Source: CAYNZP01 sp964401835 (lineage in GTDB: Bacteria > Planctomycetota > Phycisphaerae > SM23-33). From it: 64,000 nt of DNA. Below the pieces are notes generated by a model, which was given only the letters and a program-made list of their open reading frames with translations, did not search any database and was not told where the DNA came from. The stretch lies in NCBI GenBank assembly GCA_964401835.1, contig CAYNZP010000002.1, positions 196,174-260,173 on the forward strand, read 5' to 3'. A program made the position numbers and the translations under genes. This document shows positions 42,751 to 50,661 of the stretch, piece by piece (position 1 is the first letter of the stretch; each line of letters starts with the position of its first letter).

Positions 42751-44001
42751 ATGGATATATTACGGAAGGTTGACCCTGAGATAACAGAGACAATCGAGGC
42801 TGAAATTAAGCGTCAGTCCAGCACGCTTGAATTGATAGCCTCGGAGAACCACGCATCGCCGGCTGTGCTGCGAGCGATGGGCACTGTGCTTACCGACAAA
42901 TACGCTGAGGGCTATCCGGACAAACGTTACTACTGCGGCTGCGAGCACGTCGACGATATCGAGCAGATCGCACTGGAACGTGCGGCCAAGCTTTTTGGTG
43001 CCGAGCACGCCAACGTCCAGCCGCACTCCGGCACGAGTGCCAATCTGGGCGTGTACCTGGCCGCGTTGAAGCCTGGAGATAAGATCATGGGCATGGCGCT
43101 CGAATGCGGCGGCCATCTGTCGCACGGGCTTGATCTGAATATCTCGGGCAAGACATACAAGGCTGTGCAGTACGGGGTAAATAAAGAAACCGAGATGATG
43201 GACCTCGACGAGATTCGCAAGATCGCCCTGAAAGAGCGGCCGGACATGCTTATCGTCGGGGCATCCGCCTATCCGCGTACGATAGAGTTCAAGGACTTTG
43301 CCGATATAGCCAACGAGGTCGGCTGTCCGCTGATGTCGGATGTGGCGCACATACTCGGCCTGATTGCCGGTGGAGTGCACCCCGACCCAGTGCCCCACTC
43401 CGAGTTCGTCACCGGCACGACACACAAGACACTCCGCGGCCCGCGCGGCGGATTGATATTGTCCAAACAGAAATGGGCACGCAAGGTTGACGCTGCGATA
43501 TTCCCTGGCTTGCAGGGCGGCCCGCTGATGCACATCATCGCGGCCAAGGCTGTCGCGTTCCACGAGGCATTGCAGCCGGAATTCAGGCAGTATGCGGCAG
43601 CTATCATCGCCAACGCAAAAGTACTGGCTGAAGAGTTGATGTCAATGGGCTGGCGGCTGGTTTCGGGCGGGACTGACAACCACCTGATGCTCGTTGATTT
43701 GCGAAGCAAGGACGCCGACCTGACCGGAGCGACGGCTGCAGGCTGGCTGGCATCGGCTGGGATTGTCGCCAACAAGAACAAGATACCCTTCGATCCGCGG
43801 TCGGCTGTGGAGACTTCCGGCATAAGGCTGGGTACCCCCGCCCTGACGACGCGTGACATGGGAGCCGAACAAATGAAGGCCATTGCCGGCTGGATCGACC
43901 ATATAATAATATCGAAGGGTGACGAGTCGGCCATTGGCGAAATCGGTGGCAAGGTGAACGAGCTTTGCCAGCAGTTTCCGATTCCGAGCAACGGCGGCTA
44001 G
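42751..44001 (+). CDS. glyA: serine hydroxymethyltransferase
   Basis: PLP enzyme converting serine and tetrahydrofolate to glycine and methylene-THF. The ATG at 42751 is preceded by GGAGAAGAG; an in-frame ATG 54 bases earlier gives an unrelated N-terminal tail. The 416 residues show STLELIASENHASPAVL, HANVQPHSGTSANLGVYLA and the cofactor lysine K226 in TGTTHKTLRGPRGG. Length matches the family. It is followed after 22 bases by a thiamine gene, and preceded by the repeat-rich spacer. Confidence 0.97.
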   Translation: MDILRKVDPEITETIEAEIKRQSSTLELIASENHASPAVLRAMGTVLTDKYAEGYPDKRYYCGCEHVDDIEQIALERAAKLFGAEHANVQPHSGTSANLGVYLAALKPGDKIMGMALECGGHLSHGLDLNISGKTYKAVQYGVNKETEMMDLDEIRKIALKERPDMLIVGASAYPRTIEFKDFADIANEVGCPLMSDVAHILGLIAGGVHPDPVPHSEFVTGTTHKTLRGPRGGLILSKQKWARKVDAAIFPGLQGGPLMHIIAAKAVAFHEALQPEFRQYAAAIIANAKVLAEELMSMGWRLVSGGTDNHLMLVDLRSKDADLTGATAAGWLASAGIVANKNKIPFDPRSAVETSGIRLGTPALTTRDMGAEQMKAIAGWIDHIIISKGDESAIGEIGGKVNELCQQFPIPSNGG

Positions 44002-44023
44002 GCTTTTGCAAAGGGGCTAACAG

Positions 44024-45052
44024 ATGCGCGAGATATACCGAATACTTGACGCGAATTTCAATCGTGCACGCGAGGCGCTGCGTGTAGCTGAGGACTGTGG
44101 CCGGTTCGCACTGAACGACCCGGCTATCACCGCGATGGCGAAGAACCTTCGCAGCGATTTGAAAGAGATAATCACCGCTATGCCGGTTGATGAGATGATA
44201 GCGTCACGTGACACTCCCGGGGATATCGGCACAGAGATTACCAGCCCGTCCGAACCGCTACGCAAAGACCTTGCCGATGTGGCCAGGGCGGCCTGCAAGC
44301 GTCTGACAGAATCGTTGAGGACGATTGAAGAATACGGCAAATTTGTCGCCCCGCAGCAGGTGCTGCAGATAGAGCGGATGCGGTACAACTCCTATACGCT
44401 CGAACAGCGGATTATCGCCAGGCTGCTCGTCGGGCGGCGGTTCGAAGATGTGAAGCTTTATCTGCTGATTACATCCGACATGTGCCGTGGCAGCATTCGC
44501 GAAGTGGCGCGGGCTGCTATCGTTGGCGGCGTGGATGCGATTCAGCTTCGCGAGAAAAATGTAAGCGACAGTGTTTATCTGGCCCTGGCGGCAGAGCTTC
44601 GTGAGCTGACCGACGAGATGAACAAGCTTTTGTTTATCAACGACCGTGCCGACATTGCGGCGATAGTCGGTGCCGACGGCTTGCATGTCGGCCAGCACGA
44701 CTTGCCGATAGCCGAGGCAAGGCGACTTTTGCGGCCGGGCGCGATTGTCGGGCGCAGCTCGCACAACATCGGCCAGGCCAAGGCAGCCGTCAATGAAGGC
44801 GCCGACTATGTTTCAGTCGGCCCGATGTTCGAGAGCACAACCAAAGACGCCGGCCCAATCGCTGGAGTAGAATTGCTCAAACAAGCGACAGCCGATATAT
44901 CCATGCCGATCGTTCCCATCGGCGGAATCAACGCAGACAACGTTAGCGAACTGGTCGAAGCCGGGGCGAAATGCGTGTCAGTTTGCTCTGCTATCTGCCA
45001 GGCAGATGACCCCAAAGCTGCCGCAAAAGCCATCAAAGAAAATTTGAAATAA
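44024..45052 (+). CDS. thiE: thiamine-phosphate synthase with N-terminal ThiD2 domain
   Basis: A 342-residue fusion for thiamine biosynthesis. Residues 1-130 (RILDANFNRAREALRVAEDCGRF) match the ThiD2 type of HMP-phosphate kinase domain found fused to ThiE in some bacteria; residues 140-342 are ThiE (LYLLITSDMCRGS, VDAIQLREKN, LHVGQHDLP, VGPMFEST, IVPIGGINADNV). Together they would phosphorylate HMP-P and couple it to the thiazole phosphate. AAGGGG lies before the start, 22 bases after glyA. No TPP riboswitch was found upstream. Confidence 0.9.
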   Translation: MREIYRILDANFNRAREALRVAEDCGRFALNDPAITAMAKNLRSDLKEIITAMPVDEMIASRDTPGDIGTEITSPSEPLRKDLADVARAACKRLTESLRTIEEYGKFVAPQQVLQIERMRYNSYTLEQRIIARLLVGRRFEDVKLYLLITSDMCRGSIREVARAAIVGGVDAIQLREKNVSDSVYLALAAELRELTDEMNKLLFINDRADIAAIVGADGLHVGQHDLPIAEARRLLRPGAIVGRSSHNIGQAKAAVNEGADYVSVGPMFESTTKDAGPIAGVELLKQATADISMPIVPIGGINADNVSELVEAGAKCVSVCSAICQADDPKAAAKAIKENLK

Positions 45053-45408
45053 CAGCCTAAACAACAAATCGAAAACACCATTTTGCGGGGAAAATTTGCG
45101 AATTAATGATTAGCGAAATAAAAGGGGAATTTCTCATTAAAACCGCTTCAATAAAAAGCGGGCGGCCAACATGAGGTGCGCGGGGGGAGACGCACCATGA
45201 TCCATGCCAGTCGCCCATTATCCCGGTAAAAGCAAAGACTTGCATCAATCCTCTTCTCATTACATCGTAGGCCGGTATTAGCCAAAATTCAAATCACATA
45301 ACGATAGTTATACAATACCATAATGAGTGAAATCTGAGTGACAAAAACGAAAAAAAGCCCCGGCCTTACGAAGACCGAGGCTTTGAAAAATCAGAAATTA
45401 AGCCCTTT
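45053..45408. other. spacer between thiE and zinc-ribbon membrane protein
   Basis: A 356-base spacer between convergent genes. Small stems: CCGCTT...AAGCGG near 45,142-45,160 and GGTGCG...CGCACC near 45,174-45,199. The left part has no matching riboswitch known to me. The right end holds the terminator at 45354. No reading frame is convincing. Confidence 0.5.
45354..45384 (-). terminator. terminator of the zinc-ribbon membrane protein gene
   Basis: AAAGCC (45354-45359) pairs with GGCTTT (45379-45384), with inner CGGcCTT/AAGaCCG pairing. On the minus strand a run of T follows. It lies 24 bases past the gene's stop codon. Confidence 0.75.
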
Positions 45409-45906
45409 TTATTTGCGGCTTTTTGCCTTATCGTGATACCATTGAATTCTATCGGTATTGCAATGCGGGCAGATATCCGGCGGCATTTGCCCCGACATAT
45501 AGGCCTCGGGGTACTTGCTCGCCTCGGAAACATAATATTTCTCGCACGCAGGACAACGAGTCATCGGAATAGCTGAGCTCTCAATTTTACACGAAGGACA
45601 ATCCAGGCTCATTGCCATACCGGGTACCATCCCCGGGGCAGGCATTCCACCAGGGCCAGCGGAATTCTTTTCCATCATTTCCTTCGGGGTAAGTTCGAAT
45701 TGATGACCACATGACTGGCACTCTAAACGAATTATCCTGCCGCCACTACCTGTTTTATCGCCACCAACATGATAAATAGTTAATACAAGTGAACTGATAA
45801 TGATCAAAGCCAATGCACCAGCAAAGACATATTCCATGTTACGGCCGCCACCTCCCCCAAGGTTCAGTTTGCTTACCACAGCATTCGACAACCTTGTCTT
45901 AAGCAT
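45409..45906 (-). CDS. single-pass membrane protein with four CxxC zinc ribbons
   Basis: A 165-residue protein with a short N-terminal cytosolic stretch, one transmembrane segment (about 25-47), and then four CxxC pairs (C63/C66, C103/C106, C118/C121, C146/C149), enough for two zinc ribbons. A Met/Pro/Gly-rich stretch (GGMPAPGMVPGMAM) separates the first pair from the second. TAGGAG lies before the ATG. I do not recognise the family; similar zinc-ribbon membrane proteins are common in planctomycetes. Isolated between thiE and lon. Confidence 0.7.
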   Translation of the reverse strand: MLKTRLSNAVVSKLNLGGGGGRNMEYVFAGALALIIISSLVLTIYHVGGDKTGSGGRIIRLECQSCGHQFELTPKEMMEKNSAGPGGMPAPGMVPGMAMSLDCPSCKIESSAIPMTRCPACEKYYVSEASKYPEAYMSGQMPPDICPHCNTDRIQWYHDKAKSRK

Positions 45907-46041
45907 CTTTTAAACTCCTATGAAATAAAAATCACAAATACCATGTCTATCAGTTTATCTATCGGCTACTATAGTGCAAATCAATTATCGCATACCGGAA
46001 TCGCAGGGTACAAAAGAATTTCACCGAGGGAAAAACTCTAC

Positions 46042-48477
46042 CTAGTGGTTTTTGCTACCTTTTTGATTTGAGTTATTACCGATTGCATTCGACAAAACCT
46101 GATCCACATTATTAACAAATTTAAATTTCATTCCTTTCTGGACTTCGGCTGGAATATCAACAAGGTCCTTTTTGTTACGTTTCGGAAGAACGACGGTTTT
46201 GACACCAGCCCGCTTTGCAGCAAGTACCTTCTCTTTGATTCCTCCGACAGGAAGTACTAGCCCTCGAAGCGTTATCTCTCCGGTCATGGCGACGTCCGGC
46301 TGTACTGCCTTGCCGGTAATAAGGCTTGTAAGTGCCGTGAACATCGCAACACCGGCAGATGGTCCGTCTTTCGGTATAGCTCCGGCGGGAACGTGGACGT
46401 GAATATCCTGCTTGCTCAAAACTTTATTTTCCGGCATTCTGCTCTTGATGAGACTCAGGGCTGCCTGCGCGGATTCCTTCATCACATCACCAATCTGGCC
46501 GGTGAGTGTCATATTCCCCTTACCCGGATATGCCGACGCCTCGATGAAAATGATTTCCCCCCCGGCAGGCGTATAAGCAAGGCCGGTCGCAACACCCGGA
46601 GAAGAAGTCCTCAATGCCATCTCGCTCTCATATTTCTGCGGCCCGAGAACTTTCACCACGAGTTCTGCCGTTATCTTTCGCGATCTTGCTTTATTGGCTG
46701 CAACCAGCGAAGCCACCGACCGACACACCGTGCCAATCTGACGTTCCAGTTCTCTTACGCCTGCTTCACGGGTATAGCTGTCGATAATTTTATTTATTCC
46801 CGCAACGGTCCACTTCGCATGCGAGGGTTTCAGGCCATTTTCCCTGAGTTGCCTCTTGATGAGATATTTTCTGGCAATGTGGAGTTTCTCGCGGCTGGTA
46901 TAACCCGGCAGTTCGATAACTTCCATCCGGTCACGAAGTGCAGGTGGAACCGGGCCCATATAGTTCGCAGTCCCTATGAACAATACCTGCGAAAGGTCGA
47001 ACGGCACGTTAAGGTAATGGTCCTGGAACGTGAAATTCTGGGCTGGGTCAAGAATCTCCAAAAGCGCTGACGTCGGGTCACCGCGAAAGTCAGCCCCAAC
47101 CTTGTCCAACTCATCGAGCATGAACACAGGATTATTCGTTCCAGCTTTTCGTATTTCCTGAATTATCCGGCCGGGCATAGCGCCAATATATGTCCGCCTG
47201 TGGCCGCGAAGTTCCGCCTCGTCCCTCATCCCCCCAAGACTCATTCTTATGAACTTCCTGCCCAATGCACGCGCTATAGACTGGCCCAGAGATGTCTTGC
47301 CGACACCTGGCGGGCCAACAAAGCAGAGAATAGGCCCACGGGATTCCGGAGCGAGCTTTCGCACCGCGAGATATTCCAGAATTCGCCGTTTGACCTTTTC
47401 CAGATCGTAGTGGTCCTTATCGAGGACCTGCCTGGCAATTTCGATATCGAGCTTATCTTCGCTCTTTTTGCTCCAGGGAAGTTCTGTGATGATATCGAGA
47501 AACGTTCTGATTACGTTATACTCAGGAGAAATGACCGGCAATTTTTCCAGCCGGGAAACATCACGAAGTGCTTCGCCCTTGACATATTCCGGCATGCCAG
47601 CAGCTTCTATCTTCTCCTTGAGTTCGTCGATTTCGACTGTTTTCTCGTCAAGCTGTCCCAGTTCTTTCTGGATAGCCTTAAGCTGCTCCTGAAGGAAATA
47701 TTCACGCTGCGATTTATCAATACTCGTTTTGACCTGGTTCTGGATCTTATTAGACAACTCGAGCACTTCTATCTGGTGCTGCAATTCGACGGCAAGTTTT
47801 CGGAATCTCTTGTTTACGTTGAGTTGCTCCAGGAGCTCCTGCTTTTTGGGGATATCCAGTTGCATATTCGATGCAAGAAAATCGGCCAATGCGCTGGGAT
47901 TTTCAATACTATCGATAACAACAGCGGCTTCATCGGGGATATTTGCCGAAAGCTCGATAACCTTCTGGGAAAGATTGCGGGCATTCATCAACAGCGCTTC
48001 AGCTTCGGTGTCCTGCTCGAAAGTATCCTGAAGAATCTCTATCTCTGCCCGCATATAAGGCTGCTGGCCAAGCCAATTTTTGACACGGACACGCATAAGG
48101 CCCTGGATAATGATACTCTGGGTTCCATCCTCGAGCTTGAGCAACTTCAGGACCATGCACGCAGTGCCCATATAGTAAAGATCATCCGGGCCGGGATTAT
48201 CAATCCCGGGGGATTTTTGGCAGATCGTCACGATAACCTTCTGGGAGGGAAGCTCAGAGTTTATCAGCCGTTTGGATTTCTCTCTGCCGATAGTCAATGG
48301 CACGACAGTACCGGGAAAAATGACGACATTTCTCACCGGCAAAATGGCAACTTCTCTGGGAATGGTTATTCGGTCAGCCTGGGGTTGAGTTCCGTCATCA
48401 GAACTGCCTGGACGGATTATGATTTCATTATCATCTTCATGGATGATGGCGGGTTTGGTTTTCTTCTTTTTTGCCAT
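46042..48477 (-). CDS. lon: ATP-dependent protease Lon
   Basis: Cytosolic AAA+ serine protease that degrades damaged and regulatory proteins. The start at 48477 (MAKKKKTKPAIIHEDD) lies four bases after the hsp20 stop; the Shine-Dalgarno-like GGAGAAAAAGG lies inside hsp20. The 811 residues hold the N-terminal LAN domain, the AAA+ module (GPPGVGKTS, FMLDELDK) and the protease domain with catalytic S707 in PKDGPSAG and K750 in GGIKEK. The family's normal length is about 800. Co-transcription with hsp20 links it to heat stress. Confidence 0.97.
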   Translation of the reverse strand: MAKKKKTKPAIIHEDDNEIIIRPGSSDDGTQPQADRITIPREVAILPVRNVVIFPGTVVPLTIGREKSKRLINSELPSQKVIVTICQKSPGIDNPGPDDLYYMGTACMVLKLLKLEDGTQSIIIQGLMRVRVKNWLGQQPYMRAEIEILQDTFEQDTEAEALLMNARNLSQKVIELSANIPDEAAVVIDSIENPSALADFLASNMQLDIPKKQELLEQLNVNKRFRKLAVELQHQIEVLELSNKIQNQVKTSIDKSQREYFLQEQLKAIQKELGQLDEKTVEIDELKEKIEAAGMPEYVKGEALRDVSRLEKLPVISPEYNVIRTFLDIITELPWSKKSEDKLDIEIARQVLDKDHYDLEKVKRRILEYLAVRKLAPESRGPILCFVGPPGVGKTSLGQSIARALGRKFIRMSLGGMRDEAELRGHRRTYIGAMPGRIIQEIRKAGTNNPVFMLDELDKVGADFRGDPTSALLEILDPAQNFTFQDHYLNVPFDLSQVLFIGTANYMGPVPPALRDRMEVIELPGYTSREKLHIARKYLIKRQLRENGLKPSHAKWTVAGINKIIDSYTREAGVRELERQIGTVCRSVASLVAANKARSRKITAELVVKVLGPQKYESEMALRTSSPGVATGLAYTPAGGEIIFIEASAYPGKGNMTLTGQIGDVMKESAQAALSLIKSRMPENKVLSKQDIHVHVPAGAIPKDGPSAGVAMFTALTSLITGKAVQPDVAMTGEITLRGLVLPVGGIKEKVLAAKRAGVKTVVLPKRNKKDLVDIPAEVQKGMKFKFVNNVDQVLSNAIGNNSNQKGSKNH

Positions 48478-48481
48478 ATGT

Positions 48482-48904
48482 TTATTTGGCCTTTTTCTCC
48501 ATGTGTATCCAAAGGTAACCGCTTCGATACGATGCCTGAATTGCGTCAACGTCGACTCCCTTAGGCAATTCCATCGTTCTGCAGAACCAGCCGTGGTCTA
48601 TCTCCATCATATGCATCTGCACCTGCCCACAATCTTCGGGCGGCATCGGCGAAAGCCTTTGACCGGAAATTATCAGAACGTCCTCTTCCACTCTCAGATC
48701 AATATGTTCAGTTTTGACTCCCGCCAAATCGACAACCAAACAATAACCCGTCGGGCCTTCATAGAGGTTGACGGCAGGCTTCCATGTGTCCTCTGGTGCA
48801 TATTTATGGAAACCACCACCAATTACATCATCCATCCACTTGCCGAGTTTCTTGGCGGACATGTGGATTTTCTCGTCACGGCTGGCAAAAGTTACACTTT
48901 GCAT
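48482..48904 (-). CDS. small heat-shock protein (Hsp20/alpha-crystallin)
   Basis: A 140-residue chaperone that holds unfolded proteins. The ATG at 48904 is preceded by AAGGGG; an ATG ten codons upstream is less supported. The alpha-crystallin domain is visible as WKPAVNLYEGPTGYCLVVDLAGV followed by LIISGQRLSP and the strand FCRTMELPKGVDVDAIQASY. It lacks the usual C-terminal IxI motif, ending in LWIHMEKKAK, so oligomer contacts may differ. It is followed by lon at four bases. Confidence 0.9.
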   Translation of the reverse strand: MQSVTFASRDEKIHMSAKKLGKWMDDVIGGGFHKYAPEDTWKPAVNLYEGPTGYCLVVDLAGVKTEHIDLRVEEDVLIISGQRLSPMPPEDCGQVQMHMMEIDHGWFCRTMELPKGVDVDAIQASYRSGYLWIHMEKKAK

Positions 48905-48978
48905 GTTTCTTACCCCTTTAGACACTTTAATCACCGCGGCCTATAGACATCACCAAAAAAACCATTTATGGCAAAACG

Positions 48979-49031
48979 AAATGAAGCCGGCAAACCCCAA
49001 CATTTATCCGCTGGAGCTACCGGCTTCATTT
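48979..49031 (-). terminator. long hairpin between htrA and hsp20
   Basis: A perfect 12-bp inverted repeat, AAATGAAGCCGG (48979-48990) and CCGGCTTCATTT (49020-49031), frames a 29-base loop. On the minus strand it lies just after htrA and is followed by TCGTTTTG. It likely ends htrA transcripts, and could also shape the hsp20 leader. Confidence 0.65.
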
Positions 49032-49057
49032 TATCAAAATTCAGCCCAAATATGCAC

Positions 49058-50536
49058 TTACTTTGTGGGTTTTATGAAATAGAATCTTTTCCTGCCCTCT
49101 GGCGTCAAAACCCGCAATCTCACACCATCTGCGTTCTTGCGGCCCTGAAGGGCTTGGCGAAACTCCTGGGCAGTGGCAATTGCTTTGCCATCGACATGTG
49201 TAATAACCAGACCTCTGGTGAGCCCTTTTTCGGCTGCATCGGCGCCCTTATCTACCTGGACAACAACAACGCCTTCTATGCTGTGCCTGAATCCCATCTG
49301 GCGAGCAATACGGTCTGTAACTGTCGTAACCTCGATTCCGAAATCGGTTATGTTTTCCTCTTCTTCCTGCGGGATAGCTTTTCCGGCAAATTCATCTTTT
49401 CTTGTGCCGAGTTTAACCGGCAAGGTCGTTTTCTCGCCATCACGATAAAGCTCGACATCAATCTCCTTTTCTGCAGAAAGGCCGGCAACGATACTGAAAA
49501 GGTCTTCGCCGGTTTTAATCTTTTCACCAGCAATGGAAACAATAACATCGCCAACTTCAATGCCACCCTTCTCGGCTGCACTGCCTTTGGTAACCTCCGT
49601 TACCAGTGCGCCCTCGGCGGCAGGCAAGCCGAAGCTCTCTGCGAGTTCTGCGTCAACATCCTGGAACCAGACACCCAAAAAGGCGCGGACAACCTTGCCC
49701 TTTTCTATAAGCTGGTCCATGACCTTTTTGACAAGGTTAGATGGAATGGCAAAGCCGATGCCCTCGCTTCCACCACTGGCAGAGCTTATGGCTGTATTGA
49801 TTCCAATAACTTCCCCACGAAGGTTTACCAGCGGCCCGCCGGAATTTCCCCGGTTTATTGCAGCATCTGTCTGGAGGAATTTCTGGTACGGGATGGTGCC
49901 GTTTTTTCGACCCTTAGCGGAGATAATGCCTGAAGTCACGGTTTGTGCATAACCCCGGGGAGATCCGATAGCCAACACCCAGTCGCCGACTTCCATCTCG
50001 TCACTGTCGCCAAGCGGAGCCTCAACAAGATTATCCGGTGAAATCTTTATTACCGCAAGGTCAGTGAAACCATCCTTCCCTATTACCTCAGCCCTGAGCG
50101 TCCGCTCATCGGCGAGCACGACTTCCACCTCATCAGCCCCGCCGACAACGTGGTAATTCGTCAATACATAGCCCTTGGCAGCATCCACGATAACACCGCT
50201 GCCAAGGCCCCTCTGGAGATACTCTCGCTCGGGCCTTTGCCTGCGCGGGCCAAAGGGGTCGTCACCGAAAAAGCGGCGAATAAAATCATCCATATCACCA
50301 AAAGGAGAACTGTATTTGAGACGTTTTGTCACACGCACCTCAACCACTGCCGGCCTGACAACCTTTACAACCTCTCTAATAAGTTTGGAAAAGGTATCTT
50401 GCTGGTTGAGTTGAGAAAGCTTTGTGCGGTCAGTCTTGTTCTCGGCAAAAGCTACACTGCCCGAAAGGTTCGCAGCAAACCCAACTGCCAAAATGACAAC
50501 ACATGTCAGGATAGTTGGTAACTGTTTTTTGCACAT
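49058..50536 (-). CDS. HtrA/DegP-type periplasmic serine protease
   Basis: A 492-residue protease-chaperone of the periplasm. I choose ATG 50536, preceded by AGGAG, which gives a signal peptide (MCKKQLPTILTCVVILAVGF...AFA). The catalytic triad is H129 in NYHVVGG, D159 in TDLAVIKI and S232 in RGNSGGPLV, and two PDZ domains follow (SFGLPAAEGALVTEV and ITDFGIEVTTVTD). It fits the Do-type. It is separated from hsp20 and lon by a hairpin, so the three form a quality-control neighbourhood. Confidence 0.95.
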   Translation of the reverse strand: MCKKQLPTILTCVVILAVGFAANLSGSVAFAENKTDRTKLSQLNQQDTFSKLIREVVKVVRPAVVEVRVTKRLKYSSPFGDMDDFIRRFFGDDPFGPRRQRPEREYLQRGLGSGVIVDAAKGYVLTNYHVVGGADEVEVVLADERTLRAEVIGKDGFTDLAVIKISPDNLVEAPLGDSDEMEVGDWVLAIGSPRGYAQTVTSGIISAKGRKNGTIPYQKFLQTDAAINRGNSGGPLVNLRGEVIGINTAISSASGGSEGIGFAIPSNLVKKVMDQLIEKGKVVRAFLGVWFQDVDAELAESFGLPAAEGALVTEVTKGSAAEKGGIEVGDVIVSIAGEKIKTGEDLFSIVAGLSAEKEIDVELYRDGEKTTLPVKLGTRKDEFAGKAIPQEEEENITDFGIEVTTVTDRIARQMGFRHSIEGVVVVQVDKGADAAEKGLTRGLVITHVDGKAIATAQEFRQALQGRKNADGVRLRVLTPEGRKRFYFIKPTK

Positions 50537-50661
50537 CTTTAAATCTCCTGTCTCTTTTAAACTACCAGAAAAACCCATTGCCTGAATCTTGAGCGTAACT
50601 TCGTTATCTTATCTACGTTATTTGACACGGAAATGTTTGTAAAGTTTGCGTAAAAAACCAA

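Noticed and set aside
42130..44023. Glycine or TPP riboswitch before glyA/thiE
   Set aside because: No matching conserved cores (for TPP, CTGAGA and ACCTGA; for glycine, the paired GG...TCTGG pattern) were found.
47200..48564. Long rightward open frame inside lon
   Set aside because: It is the antisense reading of lon, which has complete family motifs; similar antisense frames occur in htrA (48968-49933) and the PfkB/HAD genes (24275-25429).
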